DNA from: Actinoplanes nipponensis
GTDB taxonomy: Bacteria; Actinomycetota; Actinomycetes; Mycobacteriales; Micromonosporaceae
Direction of reading: 5' to 3'
DNA: 64,000 nucleotides
NCBI RefSeq assembly: GCF_016862275.1
Contig: NZ_BOMQ01000092.1
Span: 1-64,000 of the forward strand
Positions within the stretch are counted from its first letter, which is position 1, and each line of letters opens with the position of its first letter. The translations under genes and the position numbers were made by a program. The notes below the pieces were generated by a model. The model worked only from the letters and a program-made list of their open reading frames with translations, was not told where the DNA came from and searched no databases. This document shows positions 8,923-17,237 of this stretch, one piece after another.

Positions 8923-8939
8923 CCGCCGCACCGCGGCGG
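8923..8939. terminator. Hairpin between SARP gene and RiPP precursor gene
   Basis: A 7-bp perfect stem (8923-8929 with 8933-8939) with a 3-nt loop lies in the 92-bp gap between the end of the SARP gene and the precursor start. It could partly end SARP transcription, making the RiPP operon a separate unit. No T tract is present. Confidence 0.35.
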
Positions 8940-8956
8940 ATGTCATCGATCGATGT

Positions 8957-11851
8957 TCATCTTCCGATCGGGGCCGGCTCGACCGGTTCCAGCCGGGCCC
9001 GGATCAGGGCGTCGTCGGGATGGCGCAACTCGTCCAGGATGGTGACGGCCCGGCCCCAGGCGGCGTACGCCGCGTCTGCGTCGCCGGCCGCGTGCAGGGC
9101 GTCGCCCAGCCGGGTCAGCGAGTCGGTCTCGTTGTAGCGGTCGCCCAGGTCCTGGAAGCCCTCCAGGGCCTGCTCATAGGCGCGCACCGCCTCGTCGAAC
9201 GCACCCAGGGCGTGGTAGGCGTATCCGAGGCTGTCCCAGGTGTTGGCCTCGCCCTCGCGGTCGCCGGCCTCCTGCAGCATGGCCAGCGCCTGCCGGCAGA
9301 TGCTCAGGCTCTCCTGCGGGCTGCCCAGCCGGGCCCGGTACCAGCCCACGGCGTTGAGCGCCCGGCCCCACCCCACCTGGTGCTCGCAGGCCCGGTAGAG
9401 CTCCAGGGCCAGCTCGGCGTGCCGCAGCGCGTCCGGGTAGCGGCGCTGCTGGTCGTACATCCACGACGTGCTCAGCTGGGTGCGGGCCCGGCCGGCGCCG
9501 TCGGCCAGCCCGGTGAACAGGTCGAAGGCGAGCTGGTGATGGGCGCGGGCGTCGGCGAAGTCGCCCAGCCGGGTGCGGACCCGGGCCAGGCTGAGATGCG
9601 TGTAGGCCTGCCCGCACCGGTCACCGGAGCGCCGGGCCGTGTCCAGGGCCACCTGCGCGGTGAGCAACTGGTCGCGCAGGTGCCCCTGGTAGAACAGGAA
9701 CGTCGTCAGCGTCCACGCCAGCTGCCAGCTGTGCGCCGCGAAGTCGTGGGCCGCCGCCCGGCCGACCGCCGCGACCAGCACCGGGTGTTCGGCGGTGAAC
9801 CAGGCCAGCGCCCGGGTGCGGTCCGGGATGTCCTCGCACACCGTTCCGGGCGCCGGCGGGATCAGGGTCAGCGGGTCCTCGCGCCGGCTCAGCCGGGCCG
9901 TCGCCAGGCCCGCCGTCTGCAGGTAGTGGTCGAGCATCCGGTGGATCGCGGCGCGCCGGTCGGCCGGCGTGTCCAGGGTGGACGTCTGTTCGCCGGCGTA
10001 CGCCCGCAGCAGGTCGTGGAAGGCGAACCGGCCCGGCGCGTGCTCGGTGACCAGATGGGCCCGGGACAGCTCGGCCAGCTGCCGGCGCGCCTCGCGGATC
10101 GTGCCGCCGGTCAGCGCGGCCGCGGCGGGCACCGCGATGTCCGGGCCCGGATGCAGCGCGAGCCGGCGGAACATCCGGGCGGCGCCCCCGCTCAGCGTCC
10201 GGTACGACCACCCGAAGACCCCGCGTACGTCGGTCTCCGCGTCGCCGTCGTCGAAGGCGTCCAGGCCGGAGTACGCCGTCCGCAGCTGCCCGGCCAGCAC
10301 CGCGAGGGAGAACTTGGGGTGCACGGCGGCGCGGGCGGCGACGATGGTGAGCGCGAGCGGCAGCCGCGCGCACGCGTCGATGATGTCCTCGACCGCTCCC
10401 GGCTCGGCGTCCACCCGGGCCCGGCCGATCCGCCGGGCCAGCAGCCGGCGCGCCTCGACGGCCGACAGCAGGTCCACGGTGACCGGCCGGGCGTCCTGGC
10501 CGACGATGAGCCCGGCCAGCTGATCGCGGCTGGTGATCACGACGAGGCAGCCCGGCGCCCCGGGCAGCAGCGGCCGGACGTGCTGGGCGTCGCGGGCGTT
10601 GTCGAGCACGATCAGCACCCGCTTGCCGGCCAGCAGGCTGCGGTACAGCCCGGCCTGGGCGTCCGGGCTGATCGGGATGCGCTGGGGCGGCACGGCGAAC
10701 GCGTCCAGGAAGCCGCGGATCGCCTCGCCCGGCTGCACCGCGGCGCCGCCGGGGTCGAAGCCGCGCAGGTTGACGTAGAGCTGGCCGTCCGGGAACCGGT
10801 CGCGCACCCGGTGCGCCCAGTGCACCGCCAGGGCGGTCTTGCCGATGCCGGCGGTGCCGGAGATCGCCACGACCGGGGTGGCGGTGTCCGGGCCGCCGCC
10901 GTCGTCGAGCAGCCGGTCCAGCCGCACCAGCTCGTCGTCGCGGCCGGTGAAGTCGGGAATGTTCAGCGGCAGCTGCGCCGGTGTCTGGCCGGCCGCGGCG
11001 GGACCGCCGGACCGGTCGTCGTCCCGCGCGGGCTCCACCGGTACGGCGTCGGTCACGCCGGTCTCCCCGGCGGCGTTCTTGAGGTCCGGATCGGCGGCCA
11101 GGATCCGCCGGTGCAGCAGCCGCAGCGGCTCGGCCGGATCGATGCCGCAGTCGTCGCGCAGGCGCCGGCGCGCCTGCTGGAACACCGCGAGCGCCTCGGC
11201 CTGCCGGTCGGACCGGTACAGCGCGATCATCAGCAGCTCGTACAGGCGCTCCCGCAGGGGCTCCTCGGCGAGCAGGCGGCGCAGGGTGGCGATGTGGTCG
11301 CGGTGCCGGCCCAGCGCCAGCTCCGCCTCGATCCACTCCTCGGCCAGCCCGACCCGGCGCTCGGCCAGCGCCGCCCGCTGCTGCTGCAGGTAGGGACCGG
11401 GCAGCCCCTCGAAGCTGGGCCCGCGCCACAGCCGCACCGCGCGGGCCAGGGCCTCGGCGGCCGCCGGCAGGTCACCGCGGGCGCGGGCCACCCGGGCCCG
11501 CTGTTGCTCCGCGTCGGACACCGCGAGGTCGAGGGCGCCGGCGGCGACCTCCAGGCGGTAGCCGGCGTCCGTCCACGTCAGCCGGCTGGCCGAGGCGGGG
11601 GCGTCGTCCAGCACCCGGCGCAGCGATGACACGTGCCGCTGGAGCAGGTTGACGGCGCACCCGGGGATCGCCTCGCCCCACAGCGCCTCCACCAGCTGCT
11701 GCCGGCCGACCGGCCGGTTGGCGTTGAGCAGGAGCACCGCCAGCACGGCGCGGCGTTGCGCCGGGCCCAGCGACACCGGGGTCGGACCGCGCCAGGCACG
11801 CAGCGGTCCCAGAATCTCGAAGCGAATCCCGGCCTCTCCGTCGGGCCTCAT
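8957..11851 (-). CDS. SARP/AfsR-type transcriptional regulator (wHTH-BTAD-NB-ARC-TPR)
   Basis: This large regulator of 964 residues starts with an OmpR-like winged helix (about 5-100, LGPAQRRAVLAVLLLNANRPV). A bacterial transcriptional activation domain (about 105-255) follows, then an NB-ARC ATPase with P-loop ISGTAGIGKTALA and Walker-B-like RVLIVLDNA, and C-terminal TPR repeats (about 650-950). Proteins of this layout activate antibiotic clusters by binding direct heptamer repeats near -35. ATG 11851 is preferred to GTG 11854 because GGGAGG sits at better spacing. The gene ends 92 bp before the RiPP precursor on the same strand, so it is a natural candidate activator of that operon. This is inferred from position only. 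Confidence 0.88.
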   Translation of the reverse strand: MRPDGEAGIRFEILGPLRAWRGPTPVSLGPAQRRAVLAVLLLNANRPVGRQQLVEALWGEAIPGCAVNLLQRHVSSLRRVLDDAPASASRLTWTDAGYRLEVAAGALDLAVSDAEQQRARVARARGDLPAAAEALARAVRLWRGPSFEGLPGPYLQQQRAALAERRVGLAEEWIEAELALGRHRDHIATLRRLLAEEPLRERLYELLMIALYRSDRQAEALAVFQQARRRLRDDCGIDPAEPLRLLHRRILAADPDLKNAAGETGVTDAVPVEPARDDDRSGGPAAAGQTPAQLPLNIPDFTGRDDELVRLDRLLDDGGGPDTATPVVAISGTAGIGKTALAVHWAHRVRDRFPDGQLYVNLRGFDPGGAAVQPGEAIRGFLDAFAVPPQRIPISPDAQAGLYRSLLAGKRVLIVLDNARDAQHVRPLLPGAPGCLVVITSRDQLAGLIVGQDARPVTVDLLSAVEARRLLARRIGRARVDAEPGAVEDIIDACARLPLALTIVAARAAVHPKFSLAVLAGQLRTAYSGLDAFDDGDAETDVRGVFGWSYRTLSGGAARMFRRLALHPGPDIAVPAAAALTGGTIREARRQLAELSRAHLVTEHAPGRFAFHDLLRAYAGEQTSTLDTPADRRAAIHRMLDHYLQTAGLATARLSRREDPLTLIPPAPGTVCEDIPDRTRALAWFTAEHPVLVAAVGRAAAHDFAAHSWQLAWTLTTFLFYQGHLRDQLLTAQVALDTARRSGDRCGQAYTHLSLARVRTRLGDFADARAHHQLAFDLFTGLADGAGRARTQLSTSWMYDQQRRYPDALRHAELALELYRACEHQVGWGRALNAVGWYRARLGSPQESLSICRQALAMLQEAGDREGEANTWDSLGYAYHALGAFDEAVRAYEQALEGFQDLGDRYNETDSLTRLGDALHAAGDADAAYAAWGRAVTILDELRHPDDALIRARLEPVEPAPIGR

Positions 11852-12255
11852 CACGGCCTCCCGCGATCACGGTGCCCCTCGCCGCCAGTCCCGCGTGCCC
11901 CGGCCACTCCAGTTGTACTCCGGCGGCGCCGCGGCCAGCGACGTGATTTCCCGCGCCCGGGCGCGAATCCGCGGGTGGATCGCCCGGCGGCGGGAACTGT
12001 CGGATGGACGACGACCCCGCCCTACGGGCGCCGGCATCCGTACCGGATGGCGCGGGCAGCGCCGCCCGAGCTGAGCGTTCGTTCAGCGCGGCAAGGGACG
12101 AATCACTCAAGACCCGCTAAACGCCGGGACGAACCGTATGAAACACGCTTTCCTCCTAGTCTGCGTTACGCAGATAGCCGCACGCCGACGGCTGAGTGAT
12201 AAATGAGTCTTGCTGACAGCCGATTCAGGGCCGACCATGAGACCGGGAGGTCGGC
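11852..12255. other. 404-bp gene-free divergent promoter region
   Basis: This stretch separates the SARP gene (minus) from the DUF6232 gene (plus). No credible gene was seen on either strand. Base composition becomes more AT-rich from about 12075 onward, as expected for promoters. It contains the palindrome at 12160-12174, and GGGAGG five bases before the ATG at 12256. Confidence 0.6.
12160..12174. promoter_or_regulatory. Perfect 15-bp palindrome, candidate operator (TCTGC-N5-GCAGA)
   Basis: The arms TCTGCGT and ACGCAGA face each other around one central T. The core TCTGC-N5-GCAGA recurs at 14776-14790 upstream of the DUF5753 gene, and a partial copy lies at 13647-13661. It is 81 bp before the DUF6232 start codon. 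Likely a binding site for the XRE/WhiJ-like regulator encoded at 12705-13616. Confidence 0.5.
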
Positions 12256-12702
12256 ATGGCAGCCAACTCAGACACTTCGGCGGGGGGACGGGTCTACTAC
12301 CCCGGCCCCGGCATCGTCGTCACCCGCGCCTACATCGAGACCTCGCAGGCCCGGTACCGGATCGGCGATCTGGTCATCGACGATCCGTCCTATCTCTACG
12401 CCCACCCGGCCCGCGCGGTCGCGCTCTACTGCGCGGTGGTCGAACTCCTGCTGGCCACGGGCGTCGCCGCGCTGTACGGCTCGGCGGGGACGCTGCTCTG
12501 CGGGTCCGGCGCGGTCGCCGCGGCCGGCCTGGCCGGCGCCCTCTGGGCCGACGACCGCCGCAACCCCCGGCGCATGGAACTCACGGCGTGGTACCGGGGG
12601 CGTCGCGTGGTGCTGTTCGCCTCGGCCGACCACCGCGTCTTCGAGCAGGTACGGCGGGCCGTGATCCGCGCCCGGGAAGCCAACGAACGGCCGCAGCCCT
12701 GA
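12256..12702 (+). CDS. DUF6232 family membrane-associated protein
   Basis: This 148-residue protein opens with RVYYPGPGIVVTRAYIET, the beta-strand start typical of DUF6232 (YYxGPxVxVT). It then has two hydrophobic segments (about 57-77 and 80-97) and a C-terminal strand-helix region with a Trp-Tyr-Arg-Gly-Arg motif. The family is widespread in actinomycetes with unknown function; a PH-like fold interrupted by a membrane hairpin is plausible. GGGAGG lies five bases before the ATG. It ends 2 bp from the stop of the convergent XRE gene, which suggests the two genes belong to one locus. Confidence 0.75.
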   Translation: MAANSDTSAGGRVYYPGPGIVVTRAYIETSQARYRIGDLVIDDPSYLYAHPARAVALYCAVVELLLATGVAALYGSAGTLLCGSGAVAAAGLAGALWADDRRNPRRMELTAWYRGRRVVLFASADHRVFEQVRRAVIRAREANERPQP

Positions 12703-12704
12703 GC

Positions 12705-13616
12705 TCAGCCGCCGCGCAGCGCGTCCCGGCTCGAGCGGATGAGCTGCAGGGCCCGGTCGCCCGTCCGGCCGTAATCGACCAGGTCCTGGAAGAGGGCGTT
12801 GTGCCGGTCGGTCGCCCCGCGGTCGGTCAGCAGGAAGTCGGCTCCCGCCGCACCCTCCACGAAGAGCACGTCGGGGTGGCTGCGGCCGGCGAACTTCAGC
12901 AGCTCGAACGAGCCACCCAGGCCGGAGTGGTGCTCCAGATCCAGCGGCGTCACGCCGAGGGCGAAGGTCTCGTCGTCCTCGGCCAGCTTCAGGAGATGGT
13001 CGAGCTGGCGGGCCATGAGGTCGCGGCCGCCGATCGGACGCCGGAGCACGGCCTCGTCGATCACCGCTATCACCCGCGGCGCGTCCGGGCCGCCGAGGCG
13101 CTCGAACAGCGCCTGCTGACGATCCATCCGCAACTCGACGCGGGCCTGCACCTGCTCGTCGTTCGGATCGGCGCGCAGCGTGCGCGCGGTGACGGCGCGC
13201 GCGTAGTCCCGGGTCTGCAGCAAACCGGGAACGAACAGCAACTGCCAGGCCCGGATGACGGCGGCCTCGTTCTCGTAAGCCACGAAATCAGCATAGGCCC
13301 CGGTCAATCGATGGCGGCTGTACCACTGCCGGGAGCGGGCGGTACGGGCGAGCCGGGACAGTTCCGCGAGCACATTCTCGTCGGTTACGCCGTAGTGACC
13401 CAGCAGCGCGCGAACCTCCAAGGGCTGGATCGACACCTCGCCCTTTTCTATTCGGGTGAGTTTCGAGACCGACCAGTCCATGTCGGTGGCGACCGCGGCA
13501 ACGCTCAGGCCGGCCTCGTCGCGCAACTCCCGCAGGCGCTGGGCGACGTTCGCCTTGGCCACCTTGGGTCCCATCGGGGCCGCGGGCGTCACGAACTGCT
13601 CAGCTCCCTCCGGCAT
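12705..13616 (-). CDS. XRE-family regulator with DUF5753 (WhiJ-like)
   Basis: The protein has up to 303 residues. An N-terminal helix-turn-helix (about 20-80, VAQRLRELRDEAGLSVAAVA and VSKLTRIEKGEV) is followed by a DUF5753 domain (about 105-295, including VPGLLQTRDYARAV and ALGVTPLDLEHH). In Streptomyces, WhiJ-like proteins of this type work with small DUF397 partners in development and antibiotic control. One DUF397 gene lies divergently at 13916 and an HTH-less DUF5753 protein is encoded at 14126. ATG 13616 has only a weak GGTGAG upstream; an in-frame GTG or ATG within the next 15 codons is possible, since the HTH starts later. A palindrome sits 28 bp upstream, consistent with autoregulation. 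Confidence 0.85.
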   Translation of the reverse strand: MPEGAEQFVTPAAPMGPKVAKANVAQRLRELRDEAGLSVAAVATDMDWSVSKLTRIEKGEVSIQPLEVRALLGHYGVTDENVLAELSRLARTARSRQWYSRHRLTGAYADFVAYENEAAVIRAWQLLFVPGLLQTRDYARAVTARTLRADPNDEQVQARVELRMDRQQALFERLGGPDAPRVIAVIDEAVLRRPIGGRDLMARQLDHLLKLAEDDETFALGVTPLDLEHHSGLGGSFELLKFAGRSHPDVLFVEGAAGADFLLTDRGATDRHNALFQDLVDYGRTGDRALQLIRSSRDALRGG

Positions 13617-13644
13617 GCCTCACCGCCCGTCGACTGCCGCCATG

Positions 13645-13661
13645 AATCTGCAGATTGCAAG
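13645..13661. promoter_or_regulatory. Palindrome upstream of XRE gene, candidate operator
   Basis: AATCTGCAGATT (13645-13656) is a perfect 12-bp palindrome located 28 bp upstream of the XRE start. Read from 13647 it also gives TCTGC-N5-GCA, matching the first eight defined bases of the motif at 12160 and 14776 but not the final GA. It lies between the divergent XRE and DUF397 genes. Confidence 0.4.
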
Positions 13662-13915
13662 TGGCCGATGCCCACCCGCGAAAGCCTAGCATCGCGCTGG
13701 CGTTCCCTTGTCGACACACCACGGCGGCACATTGCCGTCGTCCATTCGGCGGATACATCACGCTCAATTTCGGGTACTGTCAGTGATTGGCCGACTCCCA
13801 TGGGCTGCCCTGTTCGCCGGCGTGGCCGGCGGCGTTCGGATATGCCGCCCCTGCCGCCCCTGAGACGTGGCCTTTCGACCGATGGGCCGATGCGAGGCCG
13901 TTCCCAGGAGGCACA

Positions 13916-14113
13916 GTGCGCAACCGGACCGAACCGGGCTGGCACAAGAGCTCGAGAAGCTCCAGCGGAAACTGCGTGGAGATCAGGAAGGAGGGCGACC
14001 GGGTGCTCATGCGCGACTCCAAGGATCGGCTCGGTCCCGTTCTCGCCTTCGACCTCGGCGCATTCCGGGCCTTCATCGCCGGCCTGACGGCCGGGGACGA
14101 CCCGGCCGCCTGA
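13916..14113 (+). CDS. DUF397 small regulatory partner protein
   Basis: This 65-residue protein is a complete DUF397 domain: WHKSSRSSSGNCVEI, then a Val-Arg-Asp-Ser-Lys turn and a closing hydrophobic helix (FRAFIAGL). GTG 13916 is chosen because AGGAGG lies four bases upstream and the resulting length is normal for the family. A TTG 129 bp upstream in the same frame would add a Pro/Ala-rich segment without a binding site. DUF397 proteins are typically encoded beside XRE/DUF5753 regulators and are thought to modulate them by direct contact. Here such regulators lie on both sides. Confidence 0.8.
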   Translation: MRNRTEPGWHKSSRSSSGNCVEIRKEGDRVLMRDSKDRLGPVLAFDLGAFRAFIAGLTAGDDPAA

Positions 14114-14125
14114 CCGAAGCGCCGG

Positions 14126-14728
14126 TCAGCCGCTGATGAGCTTGGCCATCAGGGTGCGGGCCTCCTCGCCCGAGGCCGCCGCGTCCATCAGGGAGTTCGT
14201 CAGCTCCCGGTAGAGGGCGATCCGGTCCCGGTCGCCGTCGAGGATCCGGTCGCCCTCGGCGCCCTCGAAGAAGACCAGGCTGCCGTCCGCCGCGTCGTAG
14301 AGCTCGTAGGTTCCCGCCAGGCCCCGATGCGGGCCGTGCTCCAGCGGAATCACTCCGATCCGGACGGTCGGCAGGTGCGACACCTCGATCAGGTGCTCGA
14401 TCTGGTGGCGCATCGCGGCCGACCCGGCGGGCGCCCGGCGCAGCACGGACTCGTCCAGCACCACGTGCACCTGCGGCGGGTCGTCGCTGCGCAGCCGCTC
14501 GAGGAAAGCCCCATGGCGCTCGTCGCGGACATCCCGGCGCTCGACGGCCTCGGCGTCGGCCGGGTCCAGGCCGGAGATGCCGCAGATCAGATCCTGCGCG
14601 TACGCGGGCTCCTGGAACACGCCCGGGACGTAGAGCGGGGCGTTGTAGAAGATGCTACCGGCCACCTTCTCCGTTTCGCGGAGCCGCCGGAAGGCGTCCG
14701 AATTGCGGACATCGAACATCTTCGTCAT
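14126..14728 (-). CDS. Stand-alone DUF5753 protein without DNA-binding domain
   Basis: The 200-residue protein consists of a DUF5753 domain only: VPGVFQEPAYAQDLI, VLDESVLRRAPAGSAAMRHQ, IGVIPLEHGPHRGLAGTYEL and VFFEGAEGD align with the C-terminal half of the XRE protein at 12705. The ATG at 14728 has GGAGGG seven bases upstream. The in-frame sequence above it carries no helix-turn-helix, so this is not just a wrong start. It converges on the DUF397 gene, with 12 bp between the stops. Likely role: a sensor, decoy or heterodimer partner in the same circuit. A truncated former regulator is the alternative, but the strong ribosome site and intact domain speak against decay. Confidence 0.75.
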   Translation of the reverse strand: MTKMFDVRNSDAFRRLRETEKVAGSIFYNAPLYVPGVFQEPAYAQDLICGISGLDPADAEAVERRDVRDERHGAFLERLRSDDPPQVHVVLDESVLRRAPAGSAAMRHQIEHLIEVSHLPTVRIGVIPLEHGPHRGLAGTYELYDAADGSLVFFEGAEGDRILDGDRDRIALYRELTNSLMDAAASGEEARTLMAKLISG

Positions 14729-14774
14729 GGTCCAGCCCTCCATATGGCCGATGCTAGCGCGAACGCCGCTCGCT

Positions 14775-14791
14775 ATCTGCAAAACGCAGAT
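14775..14791. promoter_or_regulatory. Inverted repeat ATCTGC-N5-GCAGAT, candidate operator
   Basis: Six-base arms around AAAAC, 47 bp upstream of the DUF5753 start at 14728. The core is the same TCTGC-N5-GCAGA found at 12160-12174. The position fits a promoter-overlapping regulator site. Confidence 0.5.
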
Positions 14792-14904
14792 TTCCAAAGG
14801 CGGACTGCAGACTACACAGGTTGACCGGAACATCCCAAAGCGATCATGTCGTGTCCCGGAGCGTCAGCCTCCGGTGCGATTCCCCGACCATGACGGCAAA
14901 CCGA

Positions 14905-14940
14905 TCGTGGGCGGGGCAGCCGCGGCCACCCCGCCCACGA
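14905..14940 (-). terminator. Terminator hairpin after S33 peptidase gene
   Basis: A perfect 12-bp stem (14905-14916 with 14929-14940) with a 12-nt loop starts 4 bp past the stop codon of the minus-strand S33 peptidase gene. Position and strength fit transcription termination. Confidence 0.65.
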
Positions 14941-14944
14941 GAGG

Positions 14945-16654
14945 TCACTTCTGCGGAAGCAGCGGCGACTCCGGGTTCACCGTGGCGACCGGCGGGCGCT
15001 GCTTGCCGGTCGGCGAGGACAGGGTGGCGACCTCACCCGGCGGCGGCAGCGGCTCGGTGAACGGCTGCGCCGAGTCGGTGCAGACCGTCCCCTTGGCCGG
15101 CGGCTTGCCGGTCAGCAGGTAGTTGTCGATCGCGGTGGTGGCGCACACGCCCGAGCCGTACGCGGTGTGGCCCCAGTTGTTGCTGGACAGCAGCCGCGAG
15201 TTGGGCAGCAGCCGGCTCGACGCGACGGCGCCCCGGTAGTTCGTCGCCGGATCCCAGAAGTTGCCCACGACCAGCACCGGAGCGACGGTCCGCCGGTTGA
15301 ACGGCCCGCGGTAGGCGTCCTCGTCCTGCACGGTCCACATCTTGTGGGCGCACTGGCTGTCGATCCAGCCCCAGGCCCGGCCGAAGTACGGCGCCTGCCG
15401 GTCGCGACGGGCCGTGGCGGCGGGCCAGGATCCCGCGTCCGCCGGGTGCCGGCCGTCGGTGCAGATCACCGCGCTGGTCGCCTCGAAGCCGTTCTCGTAC
15501 GGGAAGTCGTACCCCTGCCTGCTCGCCCGGGCGGCCCGGGCCCGCGCGGTCAGCGCGGCGGTCGAACCACCCTGCAGGGCCGCCCAGACCTCCGCGGAGA
15601 TCTCGGTGACCACCTCACCGGCGTCCGTGCCGTAGAGCGCGCCGAGGATCGCGCTGACGAAGATCGCGTACGTCACCGTGAACGTGCCGCCCTCGCCGTC
15701 GGGCAGCTGGATCGGCTCGGCGCGCAGCCGCCGGGCGATCGTCTCGAAGTTGCGGACCGGGTCACCCGCGGCGAACACGCAGTACTTCTCGCCGGCCCGG
15801 TCGCAGCGCCGCAGGATCTCGATCAGCGCCCGGTACGCGCCGTCGGAGGAGCGCAGCCGCTCGTCGAGGATCTGCCGGGTGTTGCCGACCCACGCGGTCG
15901 GGGTGAGCACGCCGTCCACGGTCAGGGCCCGGAACCGGTCCGGGAACATGTTGGCGTAGTACTGCCCCAGCGCGCTGCCGTAGCTGAAGCCCAGGTAGTT
16001 CAGCTTCTTGTCGCCCACGGCGCGGCGCATCACGTCCATGTCGCGGGCCACCTCGGCGGTGGACATCGCGCCGGTCAGCGGCCGGCCGGTGGTGGAGCAG
16101 GCCCTGCCGAGCAGCTTGGAGCCCCGCACGTACCGCTGCTCCTCGGCCCGGGTGACCGGGAACGGCACGTTGAACAGATCGAGCACCGCGGTCTGGTCCT
16201 TGACCGACTTGAAGCAGCGGACGTTCGCGCTGGCGCCGATGCCGCGGGGGTCGACCCCGACGATGTCGAAGCGATCGAGCAGCGAGTCGCTGAGGAACTC
16301 CGGCGCATAGCGGGCGAACTCGGTGGCCGAGCCGCCCGGGCCGCCCGGGTTGAGGAACAGGCTGCCGATCTTGTGCCGCTGGTCCCGGGCCCGGACCCGC
16401 AGCACGGCGATCTCGGTGGTGGCGCCGCGCGGCTGGTCGTAGTCGAGCGGCAGCCGGACGGTCGCGCACTCGGCGATCTCGTAGCACTTGTACCAGCCCA
16501 GCTTGGGCGTGGGCACCGCGTCGACCCGTTTGCTCTCGGCCGCGCTGGTGCGATCGGCGGAGACCGGGGCAGCCGAGCCGGGCGCAGCGGCCACGGCGGA
16601 CAGGACGATGCCGGCCAGCGCCGCGGTCAGTAGTCGGTGCGTCTTCAGTGTCAT
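14945..16654 (-). CDS. Secreted alpha/beta-hydrolase, S33 tripeptidyl aminopeptidase type
   Basis: This exported enzyme of 569 residues has a signal peptide (hydrophobic core about 9-24, cleavage near APGSAA). It then has the S33 proline-iminopeptidase-like fold: oxyanion region LNPGGPGG (101-108), nucleophile Ser224 in GFSYGSALG, an Asp in NFWDPATNYRGAV and a His in NNWGHTAYG near the C-terminus. Relatives such as SlpD/SlpE and tripeptidyl aminopeptidases trim peptides from the N-terminus outside the cell. ATG 16654 begins the signal peptide and has AAGGG upstream, so an in-frame extension of 24 residues was left out. A terminator follows at 14905-14940. Confidence 0.87.
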   Translation of the reverse strand: MTLKTHRLLTAALAGIVLSAVAAAPGSAAPVSADRTSAAESKRVDAVPTPKLGWYKCYEIAECATVRLPLDYDQPRGATTEIAVLRVRARDQRHKIGSLFLNPGGPGGSATEFARYAPEFLSDSLLDRFDIVGVDPRGIGASANVRCFKSVKDQTAVLDLFNVPFPVTRAEEQRYVRGSKLLGRACSTTGRPLTGAMSTAEVARDMDVMRRAVGDKKLNYLGFSYGSALGQYYANMFPDRFRALTVDGVLTPTAWVGNTRQILDERLRSSDGAYRALIEILRRCDRAGEKYCVFAAGDPVRNFETIARRLRAEPIQLPDGEGGTFTVTYAIFVSAILGALYGTDAGEVVTEISAEVWAALQGGSTAALTARARAARASRQGYDFPYENGFEATSAVICTDGRHPADAGSWPAATARRDRQAPYFGRAWGWIDSQCAHKMWTVQDEDAYRGPFNRRTVAPVLVVGNFWDPATNYRGAVASSRLLPNSRLLSSNNWGHTAYGSGVCATTAIDNYLLTGKPPAKGTVCTDSAQPFTEPLPPPGEVATLSSPTGKQRPPVATVNPESPLLPQK

Positions 16655-16773
16655 GGTGACGACCCTTCTGACGATGGATCGCGGCGTCGCGCCGCGACCC
16701 CCGGCATAGTAGGAAGTCGATGCCACGCTGAGTGATCATGACATCCGGCGACGCGTCAGCGGACACCCGGACC

Positions 16774-16809
16774 GACAGCTGTCCGATCTTGTCAACTCTG
16801 GTCAAGATC
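16774..16809. promoter_or_regulatory. Palindromes in divergent promoter region
   Basis: Two dyads lie between the S33 peptidase and the small membrane protein gene: the 10-bp palindrome GACAGCTGTC (16774-16783), and GATCTTG facing CAAGATC (16785-16791 with 16803-16809). Either could bind a regulator of the two divergent genes. No matching regulator can be named. Confidence 0.35.
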
Positions 16810-16898
16810 CGTATCGAACGCTACCGGCGATGATCCCGACGCCGCACTGTTGACCAGTACCACCGAGGGCCGCCGGCACGACCGAAGGAGACAACGTC

Positions 16899-17237
16899 AT
16901 GCGCAGCACGATCATCCCCGTTCTGATCGCCGTTCTCTCGTGGCTGATCTCCCCCTTGGCCGTCCTCGTCCTCGTCTCGACCTACGTCTGGTCGCGCCAC
17001 GATGGACACCGCCGGCGAGCGCGTGAAATGGTGGGCCTGCTCCTCCGGCGCGACCAGCCACCGCCGGTCGCCGGCCGGCGACACGTCCCGCCCAGCCGGT
17101 CCAGCCGGTCCGGCCGGCCGGGACGCGCGGGTCGGCAGCGCGTCGACACCGACCCGGCGCGGGGTCGCGTGCCATCGCTGCGCAGGCAGCGCGCGTCGAT
17201 GGAGGGCCGCCCGCCCAGGGATCGGAGGCGCGGATGA
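16899..17237 (+). CDS. Small basic membrane protein
   Basis: The 112-residue protein has one strong membrane helix at the N-terminus (about 5-31, ending STYVWSRH) and a long Arg/Pro-rich cytoplasmic tail without a recognised domain. AAGGAG precedes the ATG at normal spacing. Its TGA overlaps the ATG of the HTH-TPR gene (ATGA, 4 bp), so translation is coupled. It may anchor or signal to that HTH-TPR protein; this is inference from coupling. The low-complexity tail makes the full length less certain than the N-terminus. Confidence 0.6.
   Translation: MRSTIIPVLIAVLSWLISPLAVLVLVSTYVWSRHDGHRRRAREMVGLLLRRDQPPPVAGRRHVPPSRSSRSGRPGRAGRQRVDTDPARGRVPSLRRQRASMEGRPPRDRRRG

Noticed and set aside
13787-13915. 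Longer DUF397 protein from TTG 13787
   Set aside because: No ribosome site, a Pro/Ala-rich extension, and a strong AGGAGG in front of GTG 13916.
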